From assembly GCA_004555735.1 (NCBI GenBank), contig SFHH01000055.1, positions 1-10,963 on the forward strand: a stretch of DNA of 10,963 nt, given 5' to 3'. The notes beneath the pieces are model-generated. The model saw only the letters and a list, made by a program, of their open reading frames with translations. It ran no database searches and had not been told where the DNA came from. Below are positions 6,403 through 10,963 of the stretch, in pieces (the first letter of the stretch is position 1; each line of letters starts with the position of its first letter). Position numbers and translations under genes: made by a program. The stretch is from Acidaminococcus fermentans. GTDB taxonomy: Bacteria; Bacillota_C; Negativicutes; Acidaminococcales; Acidaminococcaceae.

Positions 6403-7608
6403 GTGCTGGAAGGCAAAAAGATTGCATTGGGAGTCACCGGCGGCATTGCAGCTTATAAAGCCGTGACCCTGGTGAGCCGGCTGGTCCAGGCCGGGGCCCA
6501 GGTGCGGGTCATCATGACCGATGCGGCTACCCATCTGGTTTCTCCCCTGCTGTTCAAGGAAATCAGCGGGAACCCGGTGGCCACGGACCTGTGGGCCGGC
6601 AACGCGGAATTCAATGTGGAACATGTGGCCATCGGCCGCTGGTGCGACCTGATGGTGGTGGCTCCGGCTACGGCGGATATCATCGGCAAAATGGCCAATG
6701 GCATCGCCGACGACCTCTTATCCACCACCCTGATGGCCTGTGACAGACCCAAGATCGTCTGCCCGGCCATGAACACCAATATGCTGGAAAATCCGGCGGT
6801 GGTCCGGAACCTGGCCACCCTGCGCCAGGATGGGATCACCCTCATGCCCAGTGCCGCCGGACACCTGGCCTGCGGCATCAACGGGTCCGGACGGCTGCCG
6901 GAACCGGAAGACATCAAGGCCTTCATCGACGCCTTCCTGGCCAGCCGGGAAGGGGACCTGCGGGGGCTGCGGATCCTGGTGACCGCCGGGGGGACCCGGG
7001 AAGCCATCGATCCCGTCCGTTTCATCGGCAACCGGTCCAGCGGGAAGATGGGGTACGCCATTGCTCGGGATGCAGCCCGGCGGGGGGCGGAAGTCACTTT
7101 GATCTCCGGCCCGACGGCCCTGTCCGTACCCCGGAATGTGGCGTTCCAGAATGTGGAGACCACCCGGGAAATGATGGATGCCGTACTGGCAGCCTATCCA
7201 GCGGTGGACGTGGTGATCATGGCGGCTGCCGTGGCAGACTACCGGCCCCATCATGCAGAAGCACAGAAAATCAAGAAAAACGATGAGACCCTGACCATTG
7301 CCCTGGATAAGAACCCGGATATCCTGAAGCAGCTGGGCCAGGAAAAGAAGGGCCAGTTCCTGGTGGGCTTTGCGGCTGAGACCCAGCACCTGTTGGAAAA
7401 TGCCGCTGCCAAAGTGAAGAAGAAGAATTTGGATATGATCGTGGCCAACGACGTGACCATGAAGGGCGCCGGCTTCAGCACCGATACCAATGTGGTGAAG
7501 CTGCTGTTCCCTAGCGGAGAGATCCGCAGCCTGGAGCTCATGAGCAAGGAAGAAGTGGGGAACCATATCCTGGATATCGTGAGAGATGCTGTGAAGAGGG
7601 AGAACTAA
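6403..7608 (+). CDS. coaBC: bifunctional phosphopantothenoylcysteine decarboxylase/phosphopantothenate-cysteine ligase
   Basis: CoaB joins cysteine to 4-phosphopantothenate and CoaC decarboxylates the product, two successive steps of coenzyme A synthesis. The N-terminal flavoprotein (CoaC) domain spans about 1-185. It contains GVTGGIAAYK, the active-site His74 in NVEHVA, PAMNTNM with Asn124, and Cys157 in LACGINGSGRL. These are each offset by one from E. coli Dfp (H75, N125, C158). The CoaB domain (about 186-401) has LVTAGGTREAIDPVRFIGN with Asn210, then RSSGKMG and KIKKND. The start is GTG with CAGGAGG 5 nt upstream. The length of 401 is normal. Its TAA stop overlaps the left end of the inverted-repeat element that follows. 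Confidence 0.96.
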   Translation: MLEGKKIALGVTGGIAAYKAVTLVSRLVQAGAQVRVIMTDAATHLVSPLLFKEISGNPVATDLWAGNAEFNVEHVAIGRWCDLMVVAPATADIIGKMANGIADDLLSTTLMACDRPKIVCPAMNTNMLENPAVVRNLATLRQDGITLMPSAAGHLACGINGSGRLPEPEDIKAFIDAFLASREGDLRGLRILVTAGGTREAIDPVRFIGNRSSGKMGYAIARDAARRGAEVTLISGPTALSVPRNVAFQNVETTREMMDAVLAAYPAVDVVIMAAAVADYRPHHAEAQKIKKNDETLTIALDKNPDILKQLGQEKKGQFLVGFAAETQHLLENAAAKVKKKNLDMIVANDVTMKGAGFSTDTNVVKLLFPSGEIRSLELMSKEEVGNHILDIVRDAVKREN

Positions 7609-7746
7609 GAAGTCAGACACGGCCCTAACGGGCCTGGAGACGTCAGACGTCAGCTTTGTTCGAATTAGATGCAGGTCCCTCCTGCTCATCGCCAACAAGA
7701 TGACATCTGATTTCTGAGAGGCCCGCAAGGGCCGGTCTGACTTCTT
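7607..7746. repeat. MITE-like element with terminal inverted repeats
   Basis: The left arm AAGAAGTCAGACACGGCCC begins at 7607. Its complement ends at 7746, where the right arm read inward is AAGAAGTCAGACCGGCCC, one base shorter. Each arm carries its own mini-hairpin: GGCCC-TAAC-GGGCC at 7621-7634 and GGCCC-GCAA-GGGCC at 7720-7733. The centre holds another (GCAGG...CCTGC, 7671-7685) and a GACGTCAGACGTC stretch. No open reading frame of note lies inside. This looks like a non-autonomous mobile or REP-type palindromic element. No clear target duplication is visible. Confidence 0.7.
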
Positions 7747-7764
7747 TTAAAAGGAGGCACGCCC

Positions 7765-8241
7765 ATGAAACTCTTGTTCCGCCAACGGATCTTTTCCTGG
7801 TTCGACAGCTATGACATCTATGATGAAGACGGCCATACGGTCTTTGTGGTGAAAGGGCAGCTGGCCTGGGGCCACTGCCTGAAGATCTGCGACCCCCAGG
7901 GCCATGAACTGGGACTGGTGAAAGAAAAGATCATCACGTTCCTGCCTAAGTTCGAATTGTATGAAGGGGGACGGCATATCGGCCGGATCAGTAAGAAGCT
8001 GTCCCTGTTCTCTCCAAAATTCGCCATCGACTTCAACGGCTGGAAAGTGGACGGGAATTTCCTGGAATGGGATTACACCATCCGGGACGCCCAGGGAAAC
8101 TGGGTGGCCACCATCGGCAAGGAACTGTTCCACCTCTCCGATACCTATGTGATGGAGATCCGGGACCCCAGCGACGCCCTCCACGTGCTCATGTTCGCCC
8201 TGGCCATGGATGCGGAAAAATGCAGCCGGGAAAAGAAGTAG
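7765..8241 (+). CDS. LURP-one-related (tubby-like) family protein
   Basis: The 158-residue protein fits the bacterial LURP-one-related family, a beta-barrel related to the tubby C-terminal domain, whose bacterial function is not established. The typical spaced pattern is present: a start with RQRIFSWFDSYDIYDEDG, GQLAWGHCLKICDPQGHELGLVKEK, LPKFELYEGG, KKLSLFSPKFAID, then DYTIRD, ATIGKEL and DTYVMEI, ending in an alpha-helical segment. There is no signal peptide or membrane span. AAGGAGG (7751-7757) precedes the ATG by 7 nt and lies just past the inverted-repeat element, so the gene's upstream region is the repeat itself. Where Bacillus has priA after coaBC, this gene is found instead. Confidence 0.82.
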   Translation: MKLLFRQRIFSWFDSYDIYDEDGHTVFVVKGQLAWGHCLKICDPQGHELGLVKEKIITFLPKFELYEGGRHIGRISKKLSLFSPKFAIDFNGWKVDGNFLEWDYTIRDAQGNWVATIGKELFHLSDTYVMEIRDPSDALHVLMFALAMDAEKCSREKK

Positions 8242-8294
8242 GGGGATTGCCATATCCCTGTCACTGGTTACTTGTCACTGGTCACTGGCCGCTG

Positions 8295-8323
8295 GAAAGA
8301 ACCCGTGGCAGACGGGTTCTTTC
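8295..8323 (+). terminator. hairpin terminator of the LURP-one-like gene
   Basis: A perfect 12-bp stem (GAAAGAACCCGT pairing with 8312-8323) has a 5-nt GGCAG loop. The descending arm ends in TTCTTTC, which can serve as a partial U-tract, but the bases after it are GAATAAAA. It lies 53 nt past the stop codon. Confidence 0.65.
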
Positions 8324-8431
8324 GAATAAAATAGGACTGTGCTTTTCTTTTCATCCGTTGCTTGTCTAGCGCTCTACTGGAGAGGCAAGGACAAGCCAAA
8401 GGCGAGTCCGAGCCAGCATCATACAATGAAA

Positions 8432-8452
8432 GGCAGCCGCAGCCCGGCTGCC
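8432..8452. terminator. GC-rich hairpin, possible terminator
   Basis: GGCAGCCG (8432-8439) pairs with CGGCTGCC (8445-8452) across a 5-nt loop, followed by TTCCTTC on the plus strand. It may terminate plus-strand read-through or simply be part of the repeat block. Confidence 0.4.
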
Positions 8453-8483
8453 TTCCTTCGCCCAGTGACCAGAGACCAGTGAC

Positions 8484-8545
8484 GGGCAGCTTTGCTGCCC
8501 CTAGACAGAAGGGGGTGTTGCACGCAACGTGCAATACCCCCTTTT
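8484..8545. repeat. composite two-hairpin intergenic repeat, copy B
   Basis: GGGCAGC-TTT-GCTGCCC (8484-8500), a 10-nt spacer, a 14-bp hairpin (8511-8541) and TTTT (8542-8545) reproduce the layout of copy A at 4-61. Relative to copy A the long hairpin has a loop T-to-C change and a C-to-T change at 8535 that turns one G:C pair into G:U, keeping the fold. Confidence 0.75.
8511..8545 (-). terminator. bidirectional terminator after yvrJ
   Basis: The hairpin begins two bases past the YvrJ stop. On the minus strand it is preceded by AAAA and followed by TTCTGTCT; on the plus strand TTTT follows. It can therefore close the convergent transcripts from both sides. Confidence 0.6.
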
Positions 8546-8547
8546 CT

Positions 8548-8697
8548 CTATTCCCTCTTCACTGCCATGCGCAGCCGTTCGATGCTCTGGGTCAGGTTCT
8601 CCAGTTTCTCTTCCATCCGTACTAGCAAGTACCAGGAGATGACCATGGGGAAGCCGTACTGAGCAGCCTGGCCGGCCAGCAGGGTCAGGTCGTCCAT
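8548..8697 (-). CDS. yvrJ: YvrJ family small membrane protein
   Basis: This 49-residue gene reads MDDLTLLAGQAAQYGFPM, then VISWYLLVRMEEKLENL and TQSIERLRMAVKRE. That matches the YvrJ family: about 50 residues, with one N-terminal membrane helix (about 4-26) followed by a charged helix with coiled-coil spacing. The family's role is not established. The layout of a short N-terminal membrane helix plus charged tail also resembles BhlA/UviB-type holins; I infer a possible link because an amidase gene opens the cluster. The ATG lies 2 nt past the DUF2922 stop, with GAGGG as a weak Shine-Dalgarno inside that gene, so translation is probably coupled. The TAG stop abuts the composite hairpin. Confidence 0.85.
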   Translation of the reverse strand: MDDLTLLAGQAAQYGFPMVISWYLLVRMEEKLENLTQSIERLRMAVKRE

Positions 8698-8699
8698 GG

Positions 8700-8948
8700 T
8701 CAGCCCTCAGCGCTTTCGTCAGCGGCCGGGTCTGCCAACAGGTCCTGTACGTCGGTCACCTTGGCTGCCTGGACGGTTTCCACCGGAAGGTTGTTCCGGG
8801 AGAGGAAAATCTTGCTTTCCACCACTTTTTCCATCACCGGGAGCACCGCTTCCTTGTCCACGTCCGTGCGGGGATTGGGGATGCGGATGTTCTTGGTGGC
8901 TTTTTTGCTGTCTTTGAAGATCAGGTCCAGTTTCCGGGAATCTGCCAT
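8700..8948 (-). CDS. DUF2922 family protein
   Basis: The 82-residue product starts MADSRKLDLIFKDSKKATKNIRIPNPRTDVDKEAV, the typical opening of DUF2922: a short beta hairpin, then an IPNPR turn and a helix. The function of the family is unknown. The usual C terminus is extended here by an Asp/Ala/Glu-rich tail (DLLADPAADESAEG). AAGGAGG stands 8 nt before the ATG. In Firmicutes this family commonly neighbours DUF1659 and YvrJ genes, as here: DUF1659 ends 14 nt upstream and YvrJ starts 2 nt downstream. Confidence 0.85.
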   Translation of the reverse strand: MADSRKLDLIFKDSKKATKNIRIPNPRTDVDKEAVLPVMEKVVESKIFLSRNNLPVETVQAAKVTDVQDLLADPAADESAEG

Positions 8949-8962
8949 CTGTCATGCCTCCT

Positions 8963-9190
8963 TTACGCTTCTTCCGTGAGCTGATGCCGTTCCACCACGT
9001 ACAGCCCGTGGGGCGCTTCTTCCATCAGCCCGCCGAATTCTTTGCCCATTTCCGCCAGCTGGTCCGCCGTGGCTTTGGTGTCCAGGTTGTCGTAGCTGAT
9101 GTTCTTGAATTTGGGCCGGTCATTCTTATCCACGCCATTCTTCACTTCCAGCTGCAGGGTCACTGCAGTCAGGTCTTTCGTTGCTGCCAT
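8963..9190 (-). CDS. DUF1659 family protein
   Basis: The 75-residue protein fits DUF1659: TLQLEVKNGVDKNDRPKFKNISYDNLDTKATADQLAEMGKEFGGL, a beta-hairpin segment followed by a helix. No biochemical role is established for the family. There is no signal peptide or membrane segment. AAGGAGG lies 9 nt upstream of the ATG. A gap of 94 bp containing hairpins separates it from the amidase gene, so it may have its own start of transcription, though I see no convincing promoter there. Confidence 0.83.
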   Translation of the reverse strand: MAATKDLTAVTLQLEVKNGVDKNDRPKFKNISYDNLDTKATADQLAEMGKEFGGLMEEAPHGLYVVERHQLTEEA

Positions 9191-9284
9191 GTGAGCATTC
9201 CTCCTTTGGATAAAGATTGATATGGTAAGGGGCGGTGCCTGGAGGCCCCAGTCACTAGTTTCTAGTCGATGGAAGGAAAAAGGC
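9191..9284. other. hairpin-containing gap between amidase and DUF1659 genes
   Basis: ACTAG-TTT-CTAGT (9254-9266) sits in CAGTCACTAG, which resembles a decayed version of the CCAGTGAC repeat seen at 8462-8483. Beside it GGGGC (9229-9233) can pair with GCCCC (9245-9249). No gene or clear promoter is visible. Confidence 0.45.
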
Positions 9285-9839
9285 TCAGGCTTTTTTTCTC
9301 CTCATCACCCACTGATAATACAGCCCCTTGCCCCGGAGTACCGCCCCGCCGCTGCGCCAGACACCGTCGTAGTCTTTCAGCTTCCACAGATCCCACCGTT
9401 CGAAAGCGGGAGTCCCGGCCATGCTCGGCCCGTAACCGTCCAGGTCGGCAGCCTCTGCATGGGTCATGACATGAGTAGGCTCCAGAGGGAGTTTCCAGAC
9501 ATCTGACAAGGTGGCCAGCAGGATGGATGCGCTTTCCACCTGCAGGGGAGTGGGGGGATGATCCCCCAGGTCGAAGGTGCTGTCGGCATAGAGCACAGCA
9601 TCTTTGGCACAGCACAGGGCGATGCCCAGGCTGCCGGTATTCCGGTTCCAGGTGTGGGGGAGGGTTTCCGTCCAGTTCCGGGTGCTGGTGACCAGGCTCC
9701 CGTCCCCCCGGATCAGCAGGTGATAGTCCGGGAAGAGCTGATCGTACCCTCCCGCCGTCCAGTGGAGATAGATCTTCCGGATGTGCCCCCGGGCCCTGGA
9801 GGCCAGGTCCAGAAGATCCTGCCGTCTGATTTCTTCCAT
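9285..9839 (-). CDS. N-acetylmuramoyl-L-alanine amidase (Amidase_2/PGRP fold)
   Basis: Zinc amidases of this fold cut the bond between muramic acid and the first L-alanine of peptidoglycan stems. The expected ligands are visible: His26 in YLHWTAGG, His127 in VMTHAEAAD and Asp150 in RWDLWKL. The family's YH motif also appears (PDYHLLI, His40), and TWNRNTGSLGIALCC corresponds to the conserved middle strand. The 184-residue protein is a single domain with a basic tail (MRRKKA). It has no signal peptide and no obvious cell-wall binding repeat, as expected for a phage-type endolysin that needs a holin or lysis for release. AAGGAGG stands 8 nt before the ATG. It heads the minus-strand cluster with DUF1659, DUF2922 and YvrJ and is divergent from the interrupted regulator. 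Specificity and phage origin are inferences. Confidence 0.85.
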   Translation of the reverse strand: MEEIRRQDLLDLASRARGHIRKIYLHWTAGGYDQLFPDYHLLIRGDGSLVTSTRNWTETLPHTWNRNTGSLGIALCCAKDAVLYADSTFDLGDHPPTPLQVESASILLATLSDVWKLPLEPTHVMTHAEAADLDGYGPSMAGTPAFERWDLWKLKDYDGVWRSGGAVLRGKGLYYQWVMRRKKA

Positions 9840-9881
9840 GTCGTCGCCTCCTTACACTGGATAAGAGACGGAAGAGAGGGA

Positions 9882-9905
9882 TTTTTTCGAGGCTTTTTTC
9901 GAACG
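9882..9905. repeat. 12-bp tandem TTTTTTCGA repeat
   Basis: TTTTTTCGAGGC (9882-9893) is followed directly by TTTTTTCGAACG (9894-9905) in the untranslated region upstream of the amidase. The first nine bases match exactly. It could be a protein-binding site or chance. Confidence 0.4.
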
Positions 9906-9946
9906 GAGCCGAGCCAGTCCCCCTGCCATCACATGGACGATACACT

Positions 9947-9963
9947 CCCTGTATCTTACAGGG
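9947..9963. promoter_or_regulatory. palindrome CCCTGTA-TCT-TACAGGG
   Basis: Seven-base perfect arms surround a 3-bp centre, between the amidase start and the HTH promoter. It could be an operator for the adjacent regulator or a hairpin in the amidase leader; the sequence alone does not decide. Confidence 0.45.
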
Positions 9964-10007
9964 TTTACACTTCAAACCGTTTTCCGGCGCATCTTTTTGG
10001 GCGGAGC

Positions 10008-10021
10008 GGACACATGTGTCC
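10008..10021. promoter_or_regulatory. candidate operator GGACACATGTGTCC
   Basis: This is a 14-bp perfect palindrome ending 6 nt before the -35 box of the HTH gene promoter. Its size and position fit an operator for a dimeric regulator, possibly autoregulation; this is inference. Confidence 0.5.
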
Positions 10022-10027
10022 AAAGTA

Positions 10028-10055
10028 TTTACAGATATTTCTGCATAAGTATAAT
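10028..10055 (+). promoter_or_regulatory. promoter of the HTH gene
   Basis: TTTACA (10028-10033), a 16-nt spacer and a perfect TATAAT (10050-10055) precede the gene by about 40 nt. Confidence 0.68.
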
Positions 10056-10096
10056 AAGAACTATAACCAAAATCTTATTTAAAGGAGATGCTTCAG

Positions 10097-10315
10097 ATGC
10101 CTGTATTCCAATCACTTTTCTTTTGGCTCACATTCCACGAGATTACCATGAAACAGCTGTCAGAAGATACGGGGATTTCCGTCCGTACCCTGACCCGTAT
10201 GAAGAAAGCGACCAGGGAATAGAACCCTAAGTACATGCCATCCATCAGGACTCTGCAAGAAATCAGCAAAGTGACCAATCTGCCCATTGAAGAAATGATG
10301 GACATCCTGCCCTAA
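10097..10315 (+). pseudogene. small XRE-like helix-turn-helix regulator with in-frame TAG
   Basis: The frame from the ATG at 10097 (AAAGGAG 9 nt upstream) reads MPVFQSLFFWLTFHEITMKQ, then LSEDTGISVRTLTRMKKATRE, then TAG at 10220-10222. It continues in the same frame with NPKYMPSIRTLQEISKVTNL and PIEEMMDILP to a TAA at 10313. The first part contains the helix-turn-helix (MKQLSEDTGISVRTLTRMKK). The second is the typical XRE C-terminal part, where the next helix starts with PSIRTLQEISK. Together they give 71 sense codons plus the TAG, the usual size for a Cro/CI-like protein. The continued family-like sequence after the stop shows that the gene was recently intact, or that the TAG is read through. 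YvrJ in the same window uses TAG as a normal stop, which argues against general reassignment. Promoter and Shine-Dalgarno are intact, so a 41-residue fragment may be made. Confidence 0.75.
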
Positions 10316-10349
10316 GGAAAGCAAAGGAGGGAAGCGAGAAAAAACGACA

Positions 10350-10373
10350 GGGACAACCGGTGGATGCTGTCCC
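10350..10373 (+). other. small hairpin ahead of the terminator
   Basis: GGGACA (10350-10355) pairs with TGTCCC (10368-10373) over a 12-nt loop containing ACCGGT. Together with the next hairpin it forms a tandem structure between the HTH gene and the replication gene. Confidence 0.4.
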
Positions 10374-10378
10374 GGAGC

Positions 10379-10410
10379 CAGGATCTCTTCCATGGGTCCT
10401 GTTTTTTCTT
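10379..10410 (+). terminator. intrinsic terminator after the HTH gene
   Basis: CAGGATCT (10379-10386) pairs with GGGTCCTG (10394-10401), including two G:U pairs, over a 7-nt loop. TTTTTTCTT follows at once. It would separate the regulator transcript from the replication gene, or act as an attenuator in a shared transcript. Confidence 0.62.
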
Positions 10411-10450
10411 ATAGACAGCATATTGCGAAAGAGAAAGGAGTGCTTTTCTT

Positions 10451-10963
10451 ATGGCCTGCCGCCGTATGATCAATGCAAAAATCACCGATGATGACCGTTT
10501 CCTGGTGCTGGCGCCTGATACCCAGGCCCTCTATATGCACCTGGTCCTCCATGCCGATGATGACGGTTTCGTCAGCAATCCCCTGGGCATCGTGAGGCTC
10601 AGCGGATGTCAGCCGGAATCTCTGGAAGAGCTGGAACGATCCGGCTTTGTGATCCCCTTCATCAGCGGAGTCCTCTGCATCACCCACTGGGGGCAGCACA
10701 ACTGGATCCGCAAAGATCGGTACACCCCGAGTATCCACCAGGAGAAACACTACGTTACAGTTTTACGTGATAGAAGCTATACTGTCTTGGATAATTGTAA
10801 ATCTTATGTCAGCCATCCGGGCAGCAGCCTTGACAGCCAGCCTGGCATCCCCTGGGACAGCCCTGATGACAGCCAGGGGGAAGCCCTGTGGTATGACGGA
10901 CCGGATGACAATTGGCAGCCCGATGACAGCCAGGCAGCCGGAAAAGATTTTGGAAAGGAGGAG
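10451..10963 (+). CDS. phage replisome organiser-like protein, 5' part
   Basis: The frame is open from the ATG at 10451 to the window edge (171 codons, no stop reached). The N-terminal 105 residues match the winged-helix N-terminal domain of Firmicutes phage replisome organisers: RRMINAKITDDDRFLVLAPDTQALYMHLVLHADDDGFVSNP, then SGFVIPFISGVLCITHWGQHNWIRKDRYTPSIHQEK. Such proteins recruit the helicase to the phage origin. The region after residue 125 is an acidic linker with repeated DSQ/DDSQ units rather than a recognisable DnaC- or DnaD-like domain. AAAGGAG lies 10 nt before the ATG. The last ten bases, AAAGGAGGAG, are a strong Shine-Dalgarno, so another gene probably starts just beyond the edge and this one probably ends near it. 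Codons in about 10735-10800 are more A+T-rich than the rest. Confidence 0.75.
   Translation, partial: MACRRMINAKITDDDRFLVLAPDTQALYMHLVLHADDDGFVSNPLGIVRLSGCQPESLEELERSGFVIPFISGVLCITHWGQHNWIRKDRYTPSIHQEKHYVTVLRDRSYTVLDNCKSYVSHPGSSLDSQPGIPWDSPDDSQGEALWYDGPDDNWQPDDSQAAGKDFGKEE

Larger units (their letters stand above)
8260..8483. repeat. inverted clusters of GTCACTGG/CCAGTGAC
   Basis: GTCACTGG occurs at 8260-8267, 8274-8281 and 8281-8288. Its complement CCAGTGAC occurs at 8462-8469 and 8476-8483. The unit spacing of 14 nt is the same in both clusters. The clusters thus form inverted ends around about 175 bp of hairpin-rich sequence. Confidence 0.65.
8242..8547. other. gene-free, repeat-built intergenic region
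   Basis: I see no coding sequence in these 306 bases. The stretch consists of three GTCACTGG units (8260-8288), a strong hairpin (8295-8323), an interrupted hairpin with arms CTTGTC and GACAAG (8361-8395), a GC-rich hairpin (8432-8452), two CCAGTGAC units (8462-8483) and the composite hairpin repeat (8484-8545). It separates the convergent LURP-one-like and YvrJ genes. No known RNA class was recognised. Confidence 0.7.
9840..10096. promoter_or_regulatory. divergent control region between amidase and HTH genes
   Basis: These 257 bases carry no gene that I can support. They hold the T-rich tandem repeat, two perfect palindromes (9947-9963 and 10008-10021) and the promoter of the HTH gene. A convincing promoter for the amidase direction was not found. 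Confidence 0.5.

Noticed and set aside
6718..7728. Minus-strand 336-codon open frame opposite coaBC
   Set aside because: It is antisense to coaBC, which shows all catalytic residues. The frame also runs into the repeat element.
8361..8452. Known regulatory RNA or riboswitch in the repeat region
   Set aside because: I compared the visible stems with common classes such as c-di-GMP, T-box and 6S and saw no diagnostic conserved motif; kept only as an unexplained structured region.
8484..8545. CRISPR array
   Set aside because: The repeats in the window are palindromic, few and widely dispersed, without regular unique spacers or cas genes.
9276..9297. Terminator at the end of the amidase gene from AAAAAG and CTTTTT
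   Set aside because: Only a 6-bp A:T-rich stem can form around GCTCAGG; too weak to call.
9262..10023. 253-codon minus-strand frame overlapping the amidase
   Set aside because: It overlaps the amidase gene in another frame, has no recognisable domain, and the amidase has the Zn ligands and a good Shine-Dalgarno.
10097..10315. Genome-wide TAG recoding
   Set aside because: yvrJ at 8548-8697 and the LURP-one-like gene at 7765-8241 end on TAG at the expected family length, so TAG acts as a stop for neighbours.

Overview
The window looks like a piece of chromosome from a G+C-rich, low-redundancy Firmicutes genome. The best guess is a Negativicutes member such as Acidaminococcus or a relative. 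This rests on protein style, on the yicC-remA-gmk-rpoZ-coaBC gene order that Firmicutes share, and on the strong preference for G/C at third codon positions. The genus is inference; the phylum-level placement is fairly secure.

Region 1 (1-3564, minus strand) holds ilvD (dihydroxy-acid dehydratase, branched-chain amino acid synthesis) preceded by rqcH (NFACT-family ribosome quality control factor). ilvD has its own near-consensus promoter and ends on a strong hairpin. Region 2 (3565-7608, plus strand) starts from a promoter that faces the rqcH promoter. It is a tightly packed operon of an unrecognised exported protein, yicC, remA, gmk, rpoZ and coaBC. Spacings are short, gmk overlaps remA, and every gene has a clear Shine-Dalgarno sequence. 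In Bacillus priA follows coaBC; here it does not.

Region 3 (7607-8547) is rich in repeats. A roughly 140-bp element with near-perfect terminal inverted repeats starts inside the coaBC stop codon. A LURP-one-like gene follows, then about 300 bp without a gene that is built of nested inverted repeats and hairpins. That stretch ends in a second copy of the composite hairpin found at the left edge of the window.

Region 4 (8548-10963) is accessory and partly phage-like. A minus-strand cluster reads amidase, DUF1659, DUF2922, YvrJ. The YvrJ gene, 49 codons, lies between DUF2922 and the hairpin repeat. Divergent from the amidase is a small helix-turn-helix regulator gene with an in-frame TAG at codon 42, behind a good promoter and palindromic candidate operators. 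It is followed by a terminator-like hairpin and the 5' part of a phage replisome-organiser-like gene that runs off the right edge.

The housekeeping genes look ordinary. The points worth following up are the repeat families, the interrupted regulator, the amidase-DUF1659-DUF2922-YvrJ cluster as a possible lysis or envelope cassette, and the opposed promoters between rqcH and the operon.
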